Shown here piece after piece: positions 32,320-41,655 of a stretch of 42,584 nt of DNA (positions are counted from its first letter, which is position 1; each line of letters starts with the position of its first letter). Source of the DNA: Candidatus Sericytochromatia bacterium (lineage in GTDB: Bacteria; Cyanobacteriota; Sericytochromatia; UBA7694); NCBI GenBank assembly GCA_018780035.1, contig JADMKE010000040.1, positions 1 to 42,584 on the forward strand, in the 5' to 3' direction. The notes under the pieces were generated by a model that was not told where the DNA came from, did no database searches, and saw only the letters and a program-made list of their open reading frames with translations. Made by a program: the position numbers and the translations under genes.

Positions 32320-35300
32320 TTAACGCTGGGCCCGCAATTTGGTCAAAGCGGCCTCGGTGGAGGCATCCAAGCTCATGACATTGCCATCTCTAAAGGCATC
32401 ATTGGCCCAATCGATCATCAGATCAATGGTCTCACGGCCCACACTGCGCAATTGGCCCAATTTACCGTCTTTTTCGAGCTGAGTCACCATGTGTTCGATA
32501 AAATCGTCAGTCATAATGCTCATATTGCTCCAGGTACCCATGATCGCTTTGAGCACGTCTTTGCCTGCGCGCCCAGTGCTGCTGTGCGCACCTTGATAAC
32601 GCTCGACAACAAAGGCCATAATCCTGCCCACACGCACGCGGTCGGCATACGAGAGGCTGTCATCACCCAATTCACTGGCAATGCGCTCAGGACCAACTTT
32701 GTCGATCAACTGGGTGAACTGTTTGGGATCGGTGGTCTCAGCATAGATCTTCTCGATCAGGGCCTCAGCTTCACCCGGTGTCCAACCATCCATCAGGTTT
32801 TTGACAATCTCCGCTTTGCCATTGACGTCCGTCATCTGCGCCAAATAACCGACATACTCCATATTGCTCTTGTAATCGCCAAACATCTTGGTCCAGGTGC
32901 CGTTGAGATTGCCCACCATCGCCTTAAGCGTGGGCAAAGAGAGTTTGCCACTCAGCTCCGAGGGCTGCATGCCATTGCTGCGGGCAAAATCGATGGCCCG
33001 TTTGACAATTTCTCCGCCATTGCCAAACCAAGACTTATACGTGTTGTTCACGTTCTGGAAGACCTGATCAATCTGGCTCTGAGAACCATATGCCAGCACC
33101 CAAGAGGAGATCTTTCCAGCTTTGGTATTGGCGGATCCACCCAAGAGACTCATAAAATTATTGATGTCTTTGGAAAGCAGACCGATCATCTTTTGCTGGG
33201 TGGCTTTGTCGGTCACGCGGCCCATGCCGCCTGTGCCGTTGAGCATTTTGTCCATCAGCTCAAAATTGCCTTTGGCCACCGCCCGTTCAAAAAGCATAAA
33301 GCGCTCATTGTCACTGAGTCGGCCCCCGGCGGAAATCATGGCCGAGGCCGCTTTATCGAGCTGATCGACCGAGAGATTTTTGGTAAAGGCCCTGAATTTG
33401 TCTTCAGAGTCGGTGTCGGCAATCCGCCTGAAGATATCATTGAGGCGGGTTTGGTTATCACTGAGCAGCGAGCCCAAATGGGCCAATTTCTCATTGCTGA
33501 GCTGGCGCAAGACTTTGTTTAATTCTGCAGAGTCTTTGGGTAAAAGCTTGGTGATCAATTGCTCTGAGCGGTTGCCCACAATAAAGTCGCCCAAGATCCG
33601 GTCCAGCATTTTAACCCGGCTGGAATTGGGAGCGACCTCAGCAATTTGGTCGAGGTAATCAAATTCTTCGTCGGTGGTCCAGCCCCCTTTGAGGTTGCCC
33701 ATAAGCAAGTCAATCGACTGTGCGCCCACTGAGCCCGCCACTTCTTTAAAGGTCGTGCCTTGGGCTTTCAGCTCTTTAAACATCGCCCGCACCATGTCAT
33801 CCCCAAAGAACCCGCCCGAATCTCTGGCGATCATTTTGTGAAGTTCATCCATGGTCTTGCCCACATCCAGAGATTTTTTACTCTTGATCAGCGCTTGGGC
33901 CAGGGCTTTGCCCACCTGATCCGCATTGGCACCATAGAGTTTCATCATGGTATAAAGCGCCACCGGCCCTTGTACGGCAGCAGCGGCCAAAGAGCCCACT
34001 TCAATGGTCGAGCGGAACGAGGCCAAAGGCTCTTCGTAAATCGCCCCCGGATTGTCTTCGATATAGTCCATGGTAATATCCAGCACAGTGCTGGTCACGG
34101 CCAGCCCCACCCCAGCCGCTACCGAGCCCGCGTTGACCCCCGGAATCAAATCGGCAATGCCCAAAACCGTATCGGCCCCATTGATCAAGGTCAACATCGA
34201 GGCAATACCACGGGCATGGGCATTTTTATAATCTTTGGTTTCGAGCGTAAACAGGTCAAAGCCTTTGCCTGTCATAAAAATTGAGGCACAGCGACCTGTA
34301 TCATAAGCCGAGACAGCCACCCCCAGCAGGGGAATGGCCTTGCCCAGACCAGCCCCAATTTTGCCCGCCATTTTGGCCAACAATTCGGGGGACTTTAGCG
34401 CCGCTTTGCCGAGTTTGCTGCTGACCGCTTTCACCAGCATGGTTGAGAAGTCGGTCATGATGCCAGGTGCCAATTTAAACGCTTTGGAGACCACACCCGC
34501 AGGCAGATACGACATCACACGCAATACGTCGTCGATATGTTCAGCCCCGACTTTTTCGAGGGCTTTGAGGGCCGGGCCGACATCTTCGGGGTCAAGATGG
34601 CCGATCACCTTGCGCAGACCGGCTGCGGCATCGGGACTCAGGCCCAGTTTTTTGGCCAGTTCGGCAACTTCATCGGCATTTTTGAGCACCGGATTGAGAA
34701 AGCCCTCAATCCCGGCTTTGATCGTCTGGTAGGCTTTTTTGCCGATCTCACCCAGTTTGGATTGGTCAATGGCAGTCAGCCCCCGATTGACCAAGTCAGC
34801 GGCTGCAGCGCCGCCTTTGGCGGCAAAGTCCACAATTGTATCCGCCACATCAATGCCACTTTCGACAAAGCTTTTGATGGCGTATTTGGCCATTTCGCCA
34901 TAATAGACCGCGTTGTTTTTGGCAAAGCTCAAAATGCCTTGCATCATTTTGCTCTGAAGGGCTTTGTCTCCGAGCTTGAGCGCCATATCTGCCATATCTT
35001 TGCCGACTTCGGCCAGGCCTTTGCCCAGATTTTTGCCCAGATCAATCATACACTCGGTAAAGAGCACGATTTCATCAGCTGCCAGTTTTTCAAAGCCTTT
35101 GGCCAGATCGGCCATTTTTACGGCCCCTGACTTGACCAGATCGGTCATCATACTCACCGCTTTGGTCTTGCCAAAGGCTGAGATCAGGTCTGCGGCCCCG
35201 GCTTTGCCTTTTTTGACCAAATCTACGGCCATCTCATAGGCCTTGGTCTCACCCACCCAGCCAGCCAATTGGCTCAGCTTGGCTTTACCCGTCTCAAAAG

Positions 35301-38300
35301 CCCATGTCGCGGCATTGACCGCCATGTCTTTGCTCTTTTTGCCCAAAGCCACAATCGCTTTGTCGAGATCACCGGGGTCTTTGGTGGCATGAATGGCGAG
35401 TTTGATCGCATTTGTGAGGTGATCACCCTGCAGCCCCGCCTCTTTGAGCCCATCGTAGAGCAGGCCCATGCGGTCGCCAAAATCCTGGGCCCCGTATTGC
35501 TCTTTGGCAAAGGTCACGGCCTGGGGATTGACAAAACTGGCCATCATTGTGGCCGCTTTGATCGCCCCTTTGAACTGGGGCGACATTTCCTCGGGATGGT
35601 CTTTGTAATACTCCACCATCAGATCGAGTGTGAGTGAACCGGCTGCCAGGCCCAATTGCAGGGGCAGCGCCACATTGCCAATGCCCGCGCCTTCGACCAT
35701 GGCCAAGAGCGCATCCGCCCCATTGGTGGTCGAGCCGAGCAGTGCCAGGGCCCGCACTTCGCGATTGGGGTAAGCCGTGGTAACCCCTTTCTCATCGGTA
35801 AAACTGCCGGTCATGGCAATGGTGTTCAAACGCACGGCATCTTTGGCCGCGGGATAGGCGCCAATGGCGGGCACCACCTTCATCACAGACGAAGCCAGAC
35901 GCGGCGCCAGGGTCAGGAGTGCTTTGCCTGCGGATTCTCCGGCACGGGTCATTTTTTCGAGCAAGAACGGCGCGACCTTGTCGGCCACATGCACAAGCAC
36001 GTTGAGCCCCTGTTTGGTCTTGAGCATTTTGGCAGCCACATCGGGAGGCATATGGGCGAGAACGGAGAGGGCATTGTCGGCACTTTGCAGGCCGAGTTTT
36101 TCCAGGGCCACCAGGGTCTCGCTGACTTCTTTGGCAGTCATATCCGGGTGTTCGGCCACAATTTTGGTCAACAGGCCTTTCATGGCCTCGCGGGTCTCGG
36201 GGCTGACTTTCTCACCCATGGCGTCGATTGCACGCATACTCTCACCGACGGTGCCTGCGTATTTGCCGCCCAGCCCAGCAGCCTCTGAGAGACTGCCGAC
36301 CTTGAGTTCGGTCATCATGCCCAAAGCCTCACCGACGTTTTTGGCGTGGGCCTTGTCCATCAAGGCTATCGCGGTTTTGACATCGGGGGCCTTGAGATCG
36401 GTCAGAGCCTTGACGGCCTGATCGGCGTTTTCAAGCCCAAGACGGGTGAGAATTTCGGGCAGTTCTTTGGCTTTGACCCCCAGTTTTTCGGCCTCTTTGA
36501 GCATGGTGGACACGGAATCGAGTTTAAGGGTCTTGGCCAGGGCTTTGGCCTCGTCGACAGATTTTACGCCCAATTTGGCCAGGGTTTCGGGTACCTCTTT
36601 GGCTGTGCCCACGCCGAGGGTTTCAGCCTGTTTGAGGGCATCAAAGACCGAGGTGACCTCCAGGGTTTTGAGCAGGGCGATGGCTTCGTCAGCGTTTTTC
36701 ACACCCAAGCGGCCCATCTGTTCAATCGCGGTTTCAACATTGCCAAAACCCAGCCGCTGCATCGCACTGGCAGCATCCCCCAGATTGCTCACTCCCAGTT
36801 TGGAGACCAGTTTTTCGGCCTGCTCGGGTGAGGCGAGCTTGAGCTTGTCCATGGCAGCGACAACATCAGCGGCTTTCATGCCTGTGGCTTTGAGTTTGCC
36901 CAGCATTTCAAGCGCGGCTTCAGCCGGTTTGGGATTGTCTGTCAGGCCCAGCTTGGCCAAGAGCGCGCCCACATCTTCGGTGTTGGAGGCCCCCAGTTTT
37001 TCCATCATCTCTGCCGCTTCGCGGGCATTGCCAACCTTGAGCTGCTCGATCAGTTTGACGGCATCGTTGCCGTTTTTAATCCCAAAGGGCTCCAAGGCTT
37101 TGAGGGCCTCTTCAGCGGCCAGGATATTTTTGGCACCCAGGCGTTTCATCACCGAAACGGCATCCGAAGCGCTGATACCGCCCAAGGCCTTGGCGAGGTC
37201 TTCGGGTTTGTTAATGCCTTTGCTGGACAGGAAATGGCTCGCTTCCTGAGCCGTTTGTATGTTACGGCCCTTAAATTCACCCATCGATTGCAAACGGGTA
37301 AACTGTTCAAGCAGTTCATCAGCAGTTTTGGCGCCCACCTGCTTAAACAGACTGTGAACTTGCACAAGATCAGTGGCACCCATTTTCTCCATCAGGCGCA
37401 AAGCGCCTTTGCCATCGAGATTGAGTTCTTGCAAAGCTTTGAGCAATTGGGCTTTGGGCATATTGGGGGCCAGTTTTTTGATCAAGGCCACGGCTTCATC
37501 GGGGGTTTTGGCCCCGAGTTGGGTCATCAGCTCTGCGGCTTCTTCGAGCGAAGATGCACCCAATTTTTTCATCACTTGGCTTGCGTCTTCGACACTCTCA
37601 ACCCCCAGGGCCTTGAGAATTTTGGCCGCGTCTTCGCCATTGCTCACACCCAGCCCTTTGATTTTCGCCAAGGTCTCTTTGAGATCAGGGGTTTTGAGCT
37701 CGTGCATCAGGTGCAAAATTTCTTCGGCTTTTTTGGGCGCAAATTGGTTTAAGAGCGCCAGGGCCTCGCCTGCAGGTTGGCCTTTGAGCCCCAGTTCTTC
37801 AAGCAGCTTGACGGCCTCATCGCCATTTTTGGCTCCCAGGGCCCCCAACAGATCAATCGCTTCTTTGGACGTTTGAGCGCCCATTTTGCCCATGGTATCT
37901 GCGACCTCAGCGGCCATCCGACTGGGAATATCCAGACCGGCTTGGGTCGCATCGCCATCAAATTTTTTCATCATCGCCAAGAAGGCTTCGGGCTCGTTGA
38001 GACCCATCGCAGCCATCAGTTTTTGCGCGTCCTTTTGCATCAGCGCAGCCGCTTCTTCACCCGTTTTGCCCGCCGGTTTGGCAATGCCCATGCGCGCAAA
38101 CGTCTCTTCAGACATTTGCAGCGAGCCACTTTCAAGCGCAAATTGGGCGGCTTTCATCTGGTAGATTTTGGCCAATTCGACCATGGCGGCACCCCGCTCC
38201 GAGGGGGAAGCAGAAGATTTTAAGGCTTTGCCCCAGGCCGCCTCTTCGTAGGTGTCCATCTTGAGGAATTTGGCCACGGCATTAAAGCTCTGATTGTCTT

Positions 38301-39417
38301 TGAGCACCGTTTTGCCAACGGCGTTCATAAAGTTCATGACTGCTGCTGTGCGACCAATATTGTCCGAAGCAAAGACAAATTTGAGTACCGCTTTGGAAAA
38401 GTCGGCGTTTTCCATCATTGGCAAGAGACTTTTGACGATCTTGGGCAATTCAGCCCCAAAACGCAGTTCGAGTTTTTCGATCGCCTGACGGGAATTTTCA
38501 GGCAGCAGTGCTTTGATCTCACCGCCATAGGTATTGAGCACCTCAAACACGGCACGCATGTCTTTGAGTTCGGCAGTGCCGTTGAGCAAGACCGCCAAAT
38601 GTTTGATCCGGCCCATGGAATCTGCCGCACTTTTGGGATCAAAGAAGGTTTTTTCAATAATGCTTTTGAGGGCCTTGGTTTTGGGGTTACCGTCCATTTT
38701 GGCAAGCATGGGCTGAAGGCTGTGCTCAAGGGCCTCTTTGATCTGAGGAAAATGTTCTCCTGAATGTTCCATCGAGATAATCAACTGCCCCAGCCCTTCC
38801 ACGAGCTTGCCGGCTTGTTTGGGATCGTGCAGGCCGGTGTGGATATCGTGCAAGGCATGTTCAATATGGGCCATTTCAACCCGCAAACCAGGATGGTGCG
38901 CGGCCAGGTATTTGGTAAAGGCCTCGGTCAAAGGATTTCGGGGGGGAGGTGCATGTTCTTCGGTTTTGGGCGGGTGCCCACTCCCTTCGGCTGTCTCAAC
39001 TCCGCTCGGCAGACCACTCTTCGGGGGGGTGGGGGGAGCCAGTTTCTGCTCAAGTTCAGCCACACGGGTGGCCAAAGCGCTGCCGGTGGGCACATTGCCC
39101 TGGCCCTTGGCAGCGTTGAGGTAGGTGTTGATCAGCCCCTCTTTGAGTTGCATTTCTTCGGGTGGCACTTCGCCAATTGCCTGGTAGAGCGCATCCAGCA
39201 ATTCGGCGCGGGAGGCGGGTTCACTCAGGGTGAGCTGCACCACCTGATTGCCGACTTTGACAAATAAATCGCCTTGGGCGACTTGATCGGGCAATTTGCT
39301 GGCATCGGTGACCGCCACTTCTTTGCCCTGGGGAGTTTTGACTCCCGTTACTTGGTTTTGGTCATTTTTAACCAGGCTGTTTTGATCTGTTATCAGTCGG
39401 CTGCCTTCAATCCGCAT
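32320..39417 (-). CDS. Giant helical-repeat protein (about 2365 residues)
   Basis: A single uninterrupted gene for a very large, mostly helical protein with no signal peptide. Residues about 505-1055 hold roughly 35 copies of a 15-residue unit whose consensus reads L-G-[AV]-x(4)-[DE]-A-x(2)-[LM]-x(3), for example LGVESVEDASQVMKK and LGASSLEEAAELMTQ. A hydrophobic domain of about 100 residues occurs twice (about 1180-1275 and 1690-1790), each with MTG, NGAD and Y-x-D-x-P landmarks. The C-terminus repeats a GNL-x-G-x-WT module. The preferred start is ATG 39415-39417, 4 bases after the TPR gene stop and downstream of GGAGAGG; ATG 39427-39429 is an alternative. The function is unknown; a scaffold or effector role is possible. 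Confidence 0.8.
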   Translation of the reverse strand: MRIEGSRLITDQNSLVKNDQNQVTGVKTPQGKEVAVTDASKLPDQVAQGDLFVKVGNQVVQLTLSEPASRAELLDALYQAIGEVPPEEMQLKEGLINTYLNAAKGQGNVPTGSALATRVAELEQKLAPPTPPKSGLPSGVETAEGSGHPPKTEEHAPPPRNPLTEAFTKYLAAHHPGLRVEMAHIEHALHDIHTGLHDPKQAGKLVEGLGQLIISMEHSGEHFPQIKEALEHSLQPMLAKMDGNPKTKALKSIIEKTFFDPKSAADSMGRIKHLAVLLNGTAELKDMRAVFEVLNTYGGEIKALLPENSRQAIEKLELRFGAELPKIVKSLLPMMENADFSKAVLKFVFASDNIGRTAAVMNFMNAVGKTVLKDNQSFNAVAKFLKMDTYEEAAWGKALKSSASPSERGAAMVELAKIYQMKAAQFALESGSLQMSEETFARMGIAKPAGKTGEEAAALMQKDAQKLMAAMGLNEPEAFLAMMKKFDGDATQAGLDIPSRMAAEVADTMGKMGAQTSKEAIDLLGALGAKNGDEAVKLLEELGLKGQPAGEALALLNQFAPKKAEEILHLMHELKTPDLKETLAKIKGLGVSNGEDAAKILKALGVESVEDASQVMKKLGASSLEEAAELMTQLGAKTPDEAVALIKKLAPNMPKAQLLKALQELNLDGKGALRLMEKMGATDLVQVHSLFKQVGAKTADELLEQFTRLQSMGEFKGRNIQTAQEASHFLSSKGINKPEDLAKALGGISASDAVSVMKRLGAKNILAAEEALKALEPFGIKNGNDAVKLIEQLKVGNAREAAEMMEKLGASNTEDVGALLAKLGLTDNPKPAEAALEMLGKLKATGMKAADVVAAMDKLKLASPEQAEKLVSKLGVSNLGDAASAMQRLGFGNVETAIEQMGRLGVKNADEAIALLKTLEVTSVFDALKQAETLGVGTAKEVPETLAKLGVKSVDEAKALAKTLKLDSVSTMLKEAEKLGVKAKELPEILTRLGLENADQAVKALTDLKAPDVKTAIALMDKAHAKNVGEALGMMTELKVGSLSEAAGLGGKYAGTVGESMRAIDAMGEKVSPETREAMKGLLTKIVAEHPDMTAKEVSETLVALEKLGLQSADNALSVLAHMPPDVAAKMLKTKQGLNVLVHVADKVAPFLLEKMTRAGESAGKALLTLAPRLASSVMKVVPAIGAYPAAKDAVRLNTIAMTGSFTDEKGVTTAYPNREVRALALLGSTTNGADALLAMVEGAGIGNVALPLQLGLAAGSLTLDLMVEYYKDHPEEMSPQFKGAIKAATMMASFVNPQAVTFAKEQYGAQDFGDRMGLLYDGLKEAGLQGDHLTNAIKLAIHATKDPGDLDKAIVALGKKSKDMAVNAATWAFETGKAKLSQLAGWVGETKAYEMAVDLVKKGKAGAADLISAFGKTKAVSMMTDLVKSGAVKMADLAKGFEKLAADEIVLFTECMIDLGKNLGKGLAEVGKDMADMALKLGDKALQSKMMQGILSFAKNNAVYYGEMAKYAIKSFVESGIDVADTIVDFAAKGGAAAADLVNRGLTAIDQSKLGEIGKKAYQTIKAGIEGFLNPVLKNADEVAELAKKLGLSPDAAAGLRKVIGHLDPEDVGPALKALEKVGAEHIDDVLRVMSYLPAGVVSKAFKLAPGIMTDFSTMLVKAVSSKLGKAALKSPELLAKMAGKIGAGLGKAIPLLGVAVSAYDTGRCASIFMTGKGFDLFTLETKDYKNAHARGIASMLTLINGADTVLGIADLIPGVNAGSVAAGVGLAVTSTVLDITMDYIEDNPGAIYEEPLASFRSTIEVGSLAAAAVQGPVALYTMMKLYGANADQVGKALAQALIKSKKSLDVGKTMDELHKMIARDSGGFFGDDMVRAMFKELKAQGTTFKEVAGSVGAQSIDLLMGNLKGGWTTDEEFDYLDQIAEVAPNSSRVKMLDRILGDFIVGNRSEQLITKLLPKDSAELNKVLRQLSNEKLAHLGSLLSDNQTRLNDIFRRIADTDSEDKFRAFTKNLSVDQLDKAASAMISAGGRLSDNERFMLFERAVAKGNFELMDKMLNGTGGMGRVTDKATQQKMIGLLSKDINNFMSLLGGSANTKAGKISSWVLAYGSQSQIDQVFQNVNNTYKSWFGNGGEIVKRAIDFARSNGMQPSELSGKLSLPTLKAMVGNLNGTWTKMFGDYKSNMEYVGYLAQMTDVNGKAEIVKNLMDGWTPGEAEALIEKIYAETTDPKQFTQLIDKVGPERIASELGDDSLSYADRVRVGRIMAFVVERYQGAHSSTGRAGKDVLKAIMGTWSNMSIMTDDFIEHMVTQLEKDGKLGQLRSVGRETIDLMIDWANDAFRDGNVMSLDASTEAALTKLRAQR

Positions 39418-39421
39418 CCTG

Positions 39422-40141
39422 TTAATCATCCTCTCCATCAAAATCTATCATTTCAAATTCGGCCGAAAATTCAGACAAGTCCTCAGGTTGCAGAGGAAGC
39501 GCGTAATCCCCTGTTTCATCCAGATTGTCAGCATCATCTTCATAATCTTGGTCGTCGTCACAATCAGCCGCTTGATCGGAAGTATCAAACAGCAATCTGA
39601 CACTTTCAATCCCACTGATCGCCACATCGCTCTGCTCGCGGCGTTTTTTTAAACGCTCCAGCAAAGCGTCTTCGTCTTCGTAGTGCGAGCGCAGGCTGCC
39701 CACCTTCGAAAGCGGCATTTCGCGTTCGGCCTTGGCCGCTTCGCGCTTCTGTTTTAAGCGCGCCATCATCGCCCGGGCTTCGGCACGCGGGTCGACGCCA
39801 ATTTCGATCAAACGGGCCACTTCATGTTCCAAAGGCCCAATGCGCTTGTCGTCGGGATTGATCGCTTTGGCCTGTTCAAGCAATTGTTTGGCTTTGTCGT
39901 ATTGGTTGAGCAAGGCCGAGAGAAAGGCCAGCCCCAAATAGGCATCAAGGTGGCGGTGGTGGCGTTCGAGGGCCTTGAGAAAATAATGGGCGGCCTGTTT
40001 AAGCTGCTTGGGATCGGCAAAGCCTTGGCGCTGGGCCTCAAGCAAAAAGCCCTGGGCCACCAGGGTGCACTCTTTGGCCAAAGCCAAATTTTGCTCACGG
40101 CTGGCCTTCATATCTGCCTGAATGGTCTGTATGTCTCGCAT
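39422..40141 (-). CDS. TPR-like protein in operon with the giant protein
   Basis: A 239-residue protein from ATG 40139-40141. The N-terminal half has TPR-type helical pairs (LKQAAHYFLKALERHHRHLD, YLGLAFLSALLNQYDKAKQL, LEQAKAINPDDKRI). The middle is a charged helix (MMARLKQKREAAKAEREM), and the last 65 residues are very acidic (DCDDDQDYEDDADNLDE). It may act as a chaperone or adaptor. The giant gene starts 4 bases after its stop, so it is very likely co-transcribed, and an acidic TPR protein paired with a giant repeat protein suggests they bind each other. A TATAAT box (complement of 40214-40219) may be the promoter. Confidence 0.75.
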   Translation of the reverse strand: MRDIQTIQADMKASREQNLALAKECTLVAQGFLLEAQRQGFADPKQLKQAAHYFLKALERHHRHLDAYLGLAFLSALLNQYDKAKQLLEQAKAINPDDKRIGPLEHEVARLIEIGVDPRAEARAMMARLKQKREAAKAEREMPLSKVGSLRSHYEDEDALLERLKKRREQSDVAISGIESVRLLFDTSDQAADCDDDQDYEDDADNLDETGDYALPLQPEDLSEFSAEFEMIDFDGEDD

Positions 40142-40272
40142 TTTTTGCCCCAAAACGCCGCTTAGATGCGCTTTGTTTGATCCCTTAAAGAAAATAAAAT
40201 CTGTGCTCTTTTTATTATACCCAAGCCCCCCTACTTCAAATCCATTCTGGTCAAAGTTCTGGCCCAGAAAAC

Positions 40273-40302
40273 TGGCAAAAAAACCGCAAACTCTGTTATG
40301 AT
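40273..40302 (+). promoter_or_regulatory. Promoter of the LIM-DA1-like gene
   Basis: An extended -10 TGTTATGAT (40294-40302) lies 28 bases before the GTG start, with a weak -35 TGGCAA (40273-40278) 18 bases upstream. It is divergent from the TPR-giant unit. Confidence 0.45.
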
Positions 40303-40329
40303 CAGGCAAAATGCGGATAGGAAAGATCT

Positions 40330-41481
40330 GTGCCCCCAGTTAAACGCTGCAATCGCTGTCAGGCCCCGCTGGGCAAACAATATGTGCGCGCGGAAGCGCT
40401 TTTGTTTCATCCCGCCTGTTTTCGCTGCAGCTTTTGCCAAGGGGCCCTGGGCGAAGAATACCGCCTCAAAGACAACAAACTCTACCACCCCCATTGCAGC
40501 CAGCAGCGCTTTAAACTCAATTGTTCCCATTGCCAGGAACCCCTCGGCGCCACGTGGCTGACCCTGGACGGAAAAAAACTCCACGAGGCCTGTTATCAGG
40601 CCCATTACCAAGAGCAGTGTGAGGTCTGCGGGGGTGAGTTAACGGGTCAATATACCCGCGATCCCGAAGGGCATGTCTACCACACGGCCTGTTATGCCGA
40701 ACACAAAGCCCCCCGCTGCGATGGCTGTGCCCAGCCGATTGTCGGGCAATTTCTGCAGGATCTCTGGGGGAACAAATTGCATCCCCACCACGGCGGGCTG
40801 CCCACCCTTCAATGCCATGTCTGCGCCCGGCTGATCTCAGAAAAGACCTCCCAAGGGGGTGTGCAATACGGAGATGGCCGGATTGTCTGCGGTATCTGCC
40901 AAATGACCGAAATCACCACCCCAGACCAGATTGAACACGCCCGCCAAAGGGTGCTGCAACAGCTTCAGGCCGTGGGTTTTGACTATATCCCCCAATACAT
41001 CGCCGTCAGTTTGGCCGATCAGCGCACCCTGCAAAAGCGCCTGGGTGTCGGGCGCAACGCCAATAGCCACGGCTTTACCAAAACTTTGATACGCGAAGTG
41101 CTCGGCCAAGGCAAATTGCAAGAACACAGCATTTTTATTCTCTATGGCCTGCCCCGCCTGCAGTTTATGGGCGTCTTGGCCCATGAATTGTTACATGTCT
41201 GGCTCAACGAAAAACAGCTCAACGACGTCTGGGGTGAAAGAGAGATCGAGGGCTTTTGCAATCTGGCCACGGCCTTGGTCTACCAAAACGATGGCACCCC
41301 ACTGGCAGGGGTCTTGCATCAGCGCCTGGCCCAAGACCCCAATCCGATCTATGGCGAAGGCTACCGCAAAATGGCCGCCAAACTGCAAAAAAGTGGCTGG
41401 CCGGGGCTGATTCATGAGATGCAAACCAAGCCCCAGAGTGCCCTGGGCAAGTTGATCCGCTTTACAGACCGCTTTGTTTAA
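40330..41481 (+). CDS. LIM-domain protein with DA1-like zinc peptidase
   Basis: A 383-residue protein. Residues 1-190 hold about three to four LIM/treble-clef zinc modules, with C-x2-C pairs at 7/10, 33/36, 65/68, 97/100, 130/133 and 162/165 and His/Cys partners between. The C-terminal domain (about 200-383) resembles the plant DA1 peptidase: HSIFILYGLPRLQFMGVLA then the HExxH motif HELLHVWL (His285, Glu286, His289), and Glu307 in EIEGFCNLA as the likely third zinc ligand. In plants DA1 is a ubiquitin-activated LIM peptidase. Bacterial relatives are poorly characterised. The start is GTG at 40330 behind an AGGAAAG site. No ubiquitin-like gene is visible nearby, so the substrate is unknown. 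Confidence 0.8.
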   Translation: MPPVKRCNRCQAPLGKQYVRAEALLFHPACFRCSFCQGALGEEYRLKDNKLYHPHCSQQRFKLNCSHCQEPLGATWLTLDGKKLHEACYQAHYQEQCEVCGGELTGQYTRDPEGHVYHTACYAEHKAPRCDGCAQPIVGQFLQDLWGNKLHPHHGGLPTLQCHVCARLISEKTSQGGVQYGDGRIVCGICQMTEITTPDQIEHARQRVLQQLQAVGFDYIPQYIAVSLADQRTLQKRLGVGRNANSHGFTKTLIREVLGQGKLQEHSIFILYGLPRLQFMGVLAHELLHVWLNEKQLNDVWGEREIEGFCNLATALVYQNDGTPLAGVLHQRLAQDPNPIYGEGYRKMAAKLQKSGWPGLIHEMQTKPQSALGKLIRFTDRFV

Positions 41482-41487
41482 GGCAGC

Positions 41488-41534
41488 CTTCACAATCTTC
41501 ACAAACTTTATATTTCTTTAAAAACCCTTCACAA
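41488..41534 (+). repeat. CTTCACAA direct repeats in AT-rich intergenic DNA
   Basis: CTTCACAA occurs at 41488-41495, 41497-41504 and 41527-41534, in an AT-rich stretch (about 41505-41640) between the LIM-DA1 gene and the frameshifted lipoprotein gene. The repeats could be regulator sites for the downstream gene. The stretch holds no other clear feature. Confidence 0.4.
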
Positions 41535-41655
41535 ATTATATATAGATTAACATAAAATAATTTACTAAAATTTAATTTGTTTATGTTTTTGCAGTCATAT
41601 ACAATAAATTTATTAACAAAATATTTATGCATTTGAGCGTAAATAGAAGGAAAAA

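Noticed and set aside
32452..39267. Many long plus-strand reading frames antisense to the giant gene, up to 356 codons
   Set aside because: The giant minus-strand frame is uninterrupted, has a 15-residue amino-acid period and a coherent composition; the antisense frames are low-complexity and His/Gln/Phe-rich shadows.
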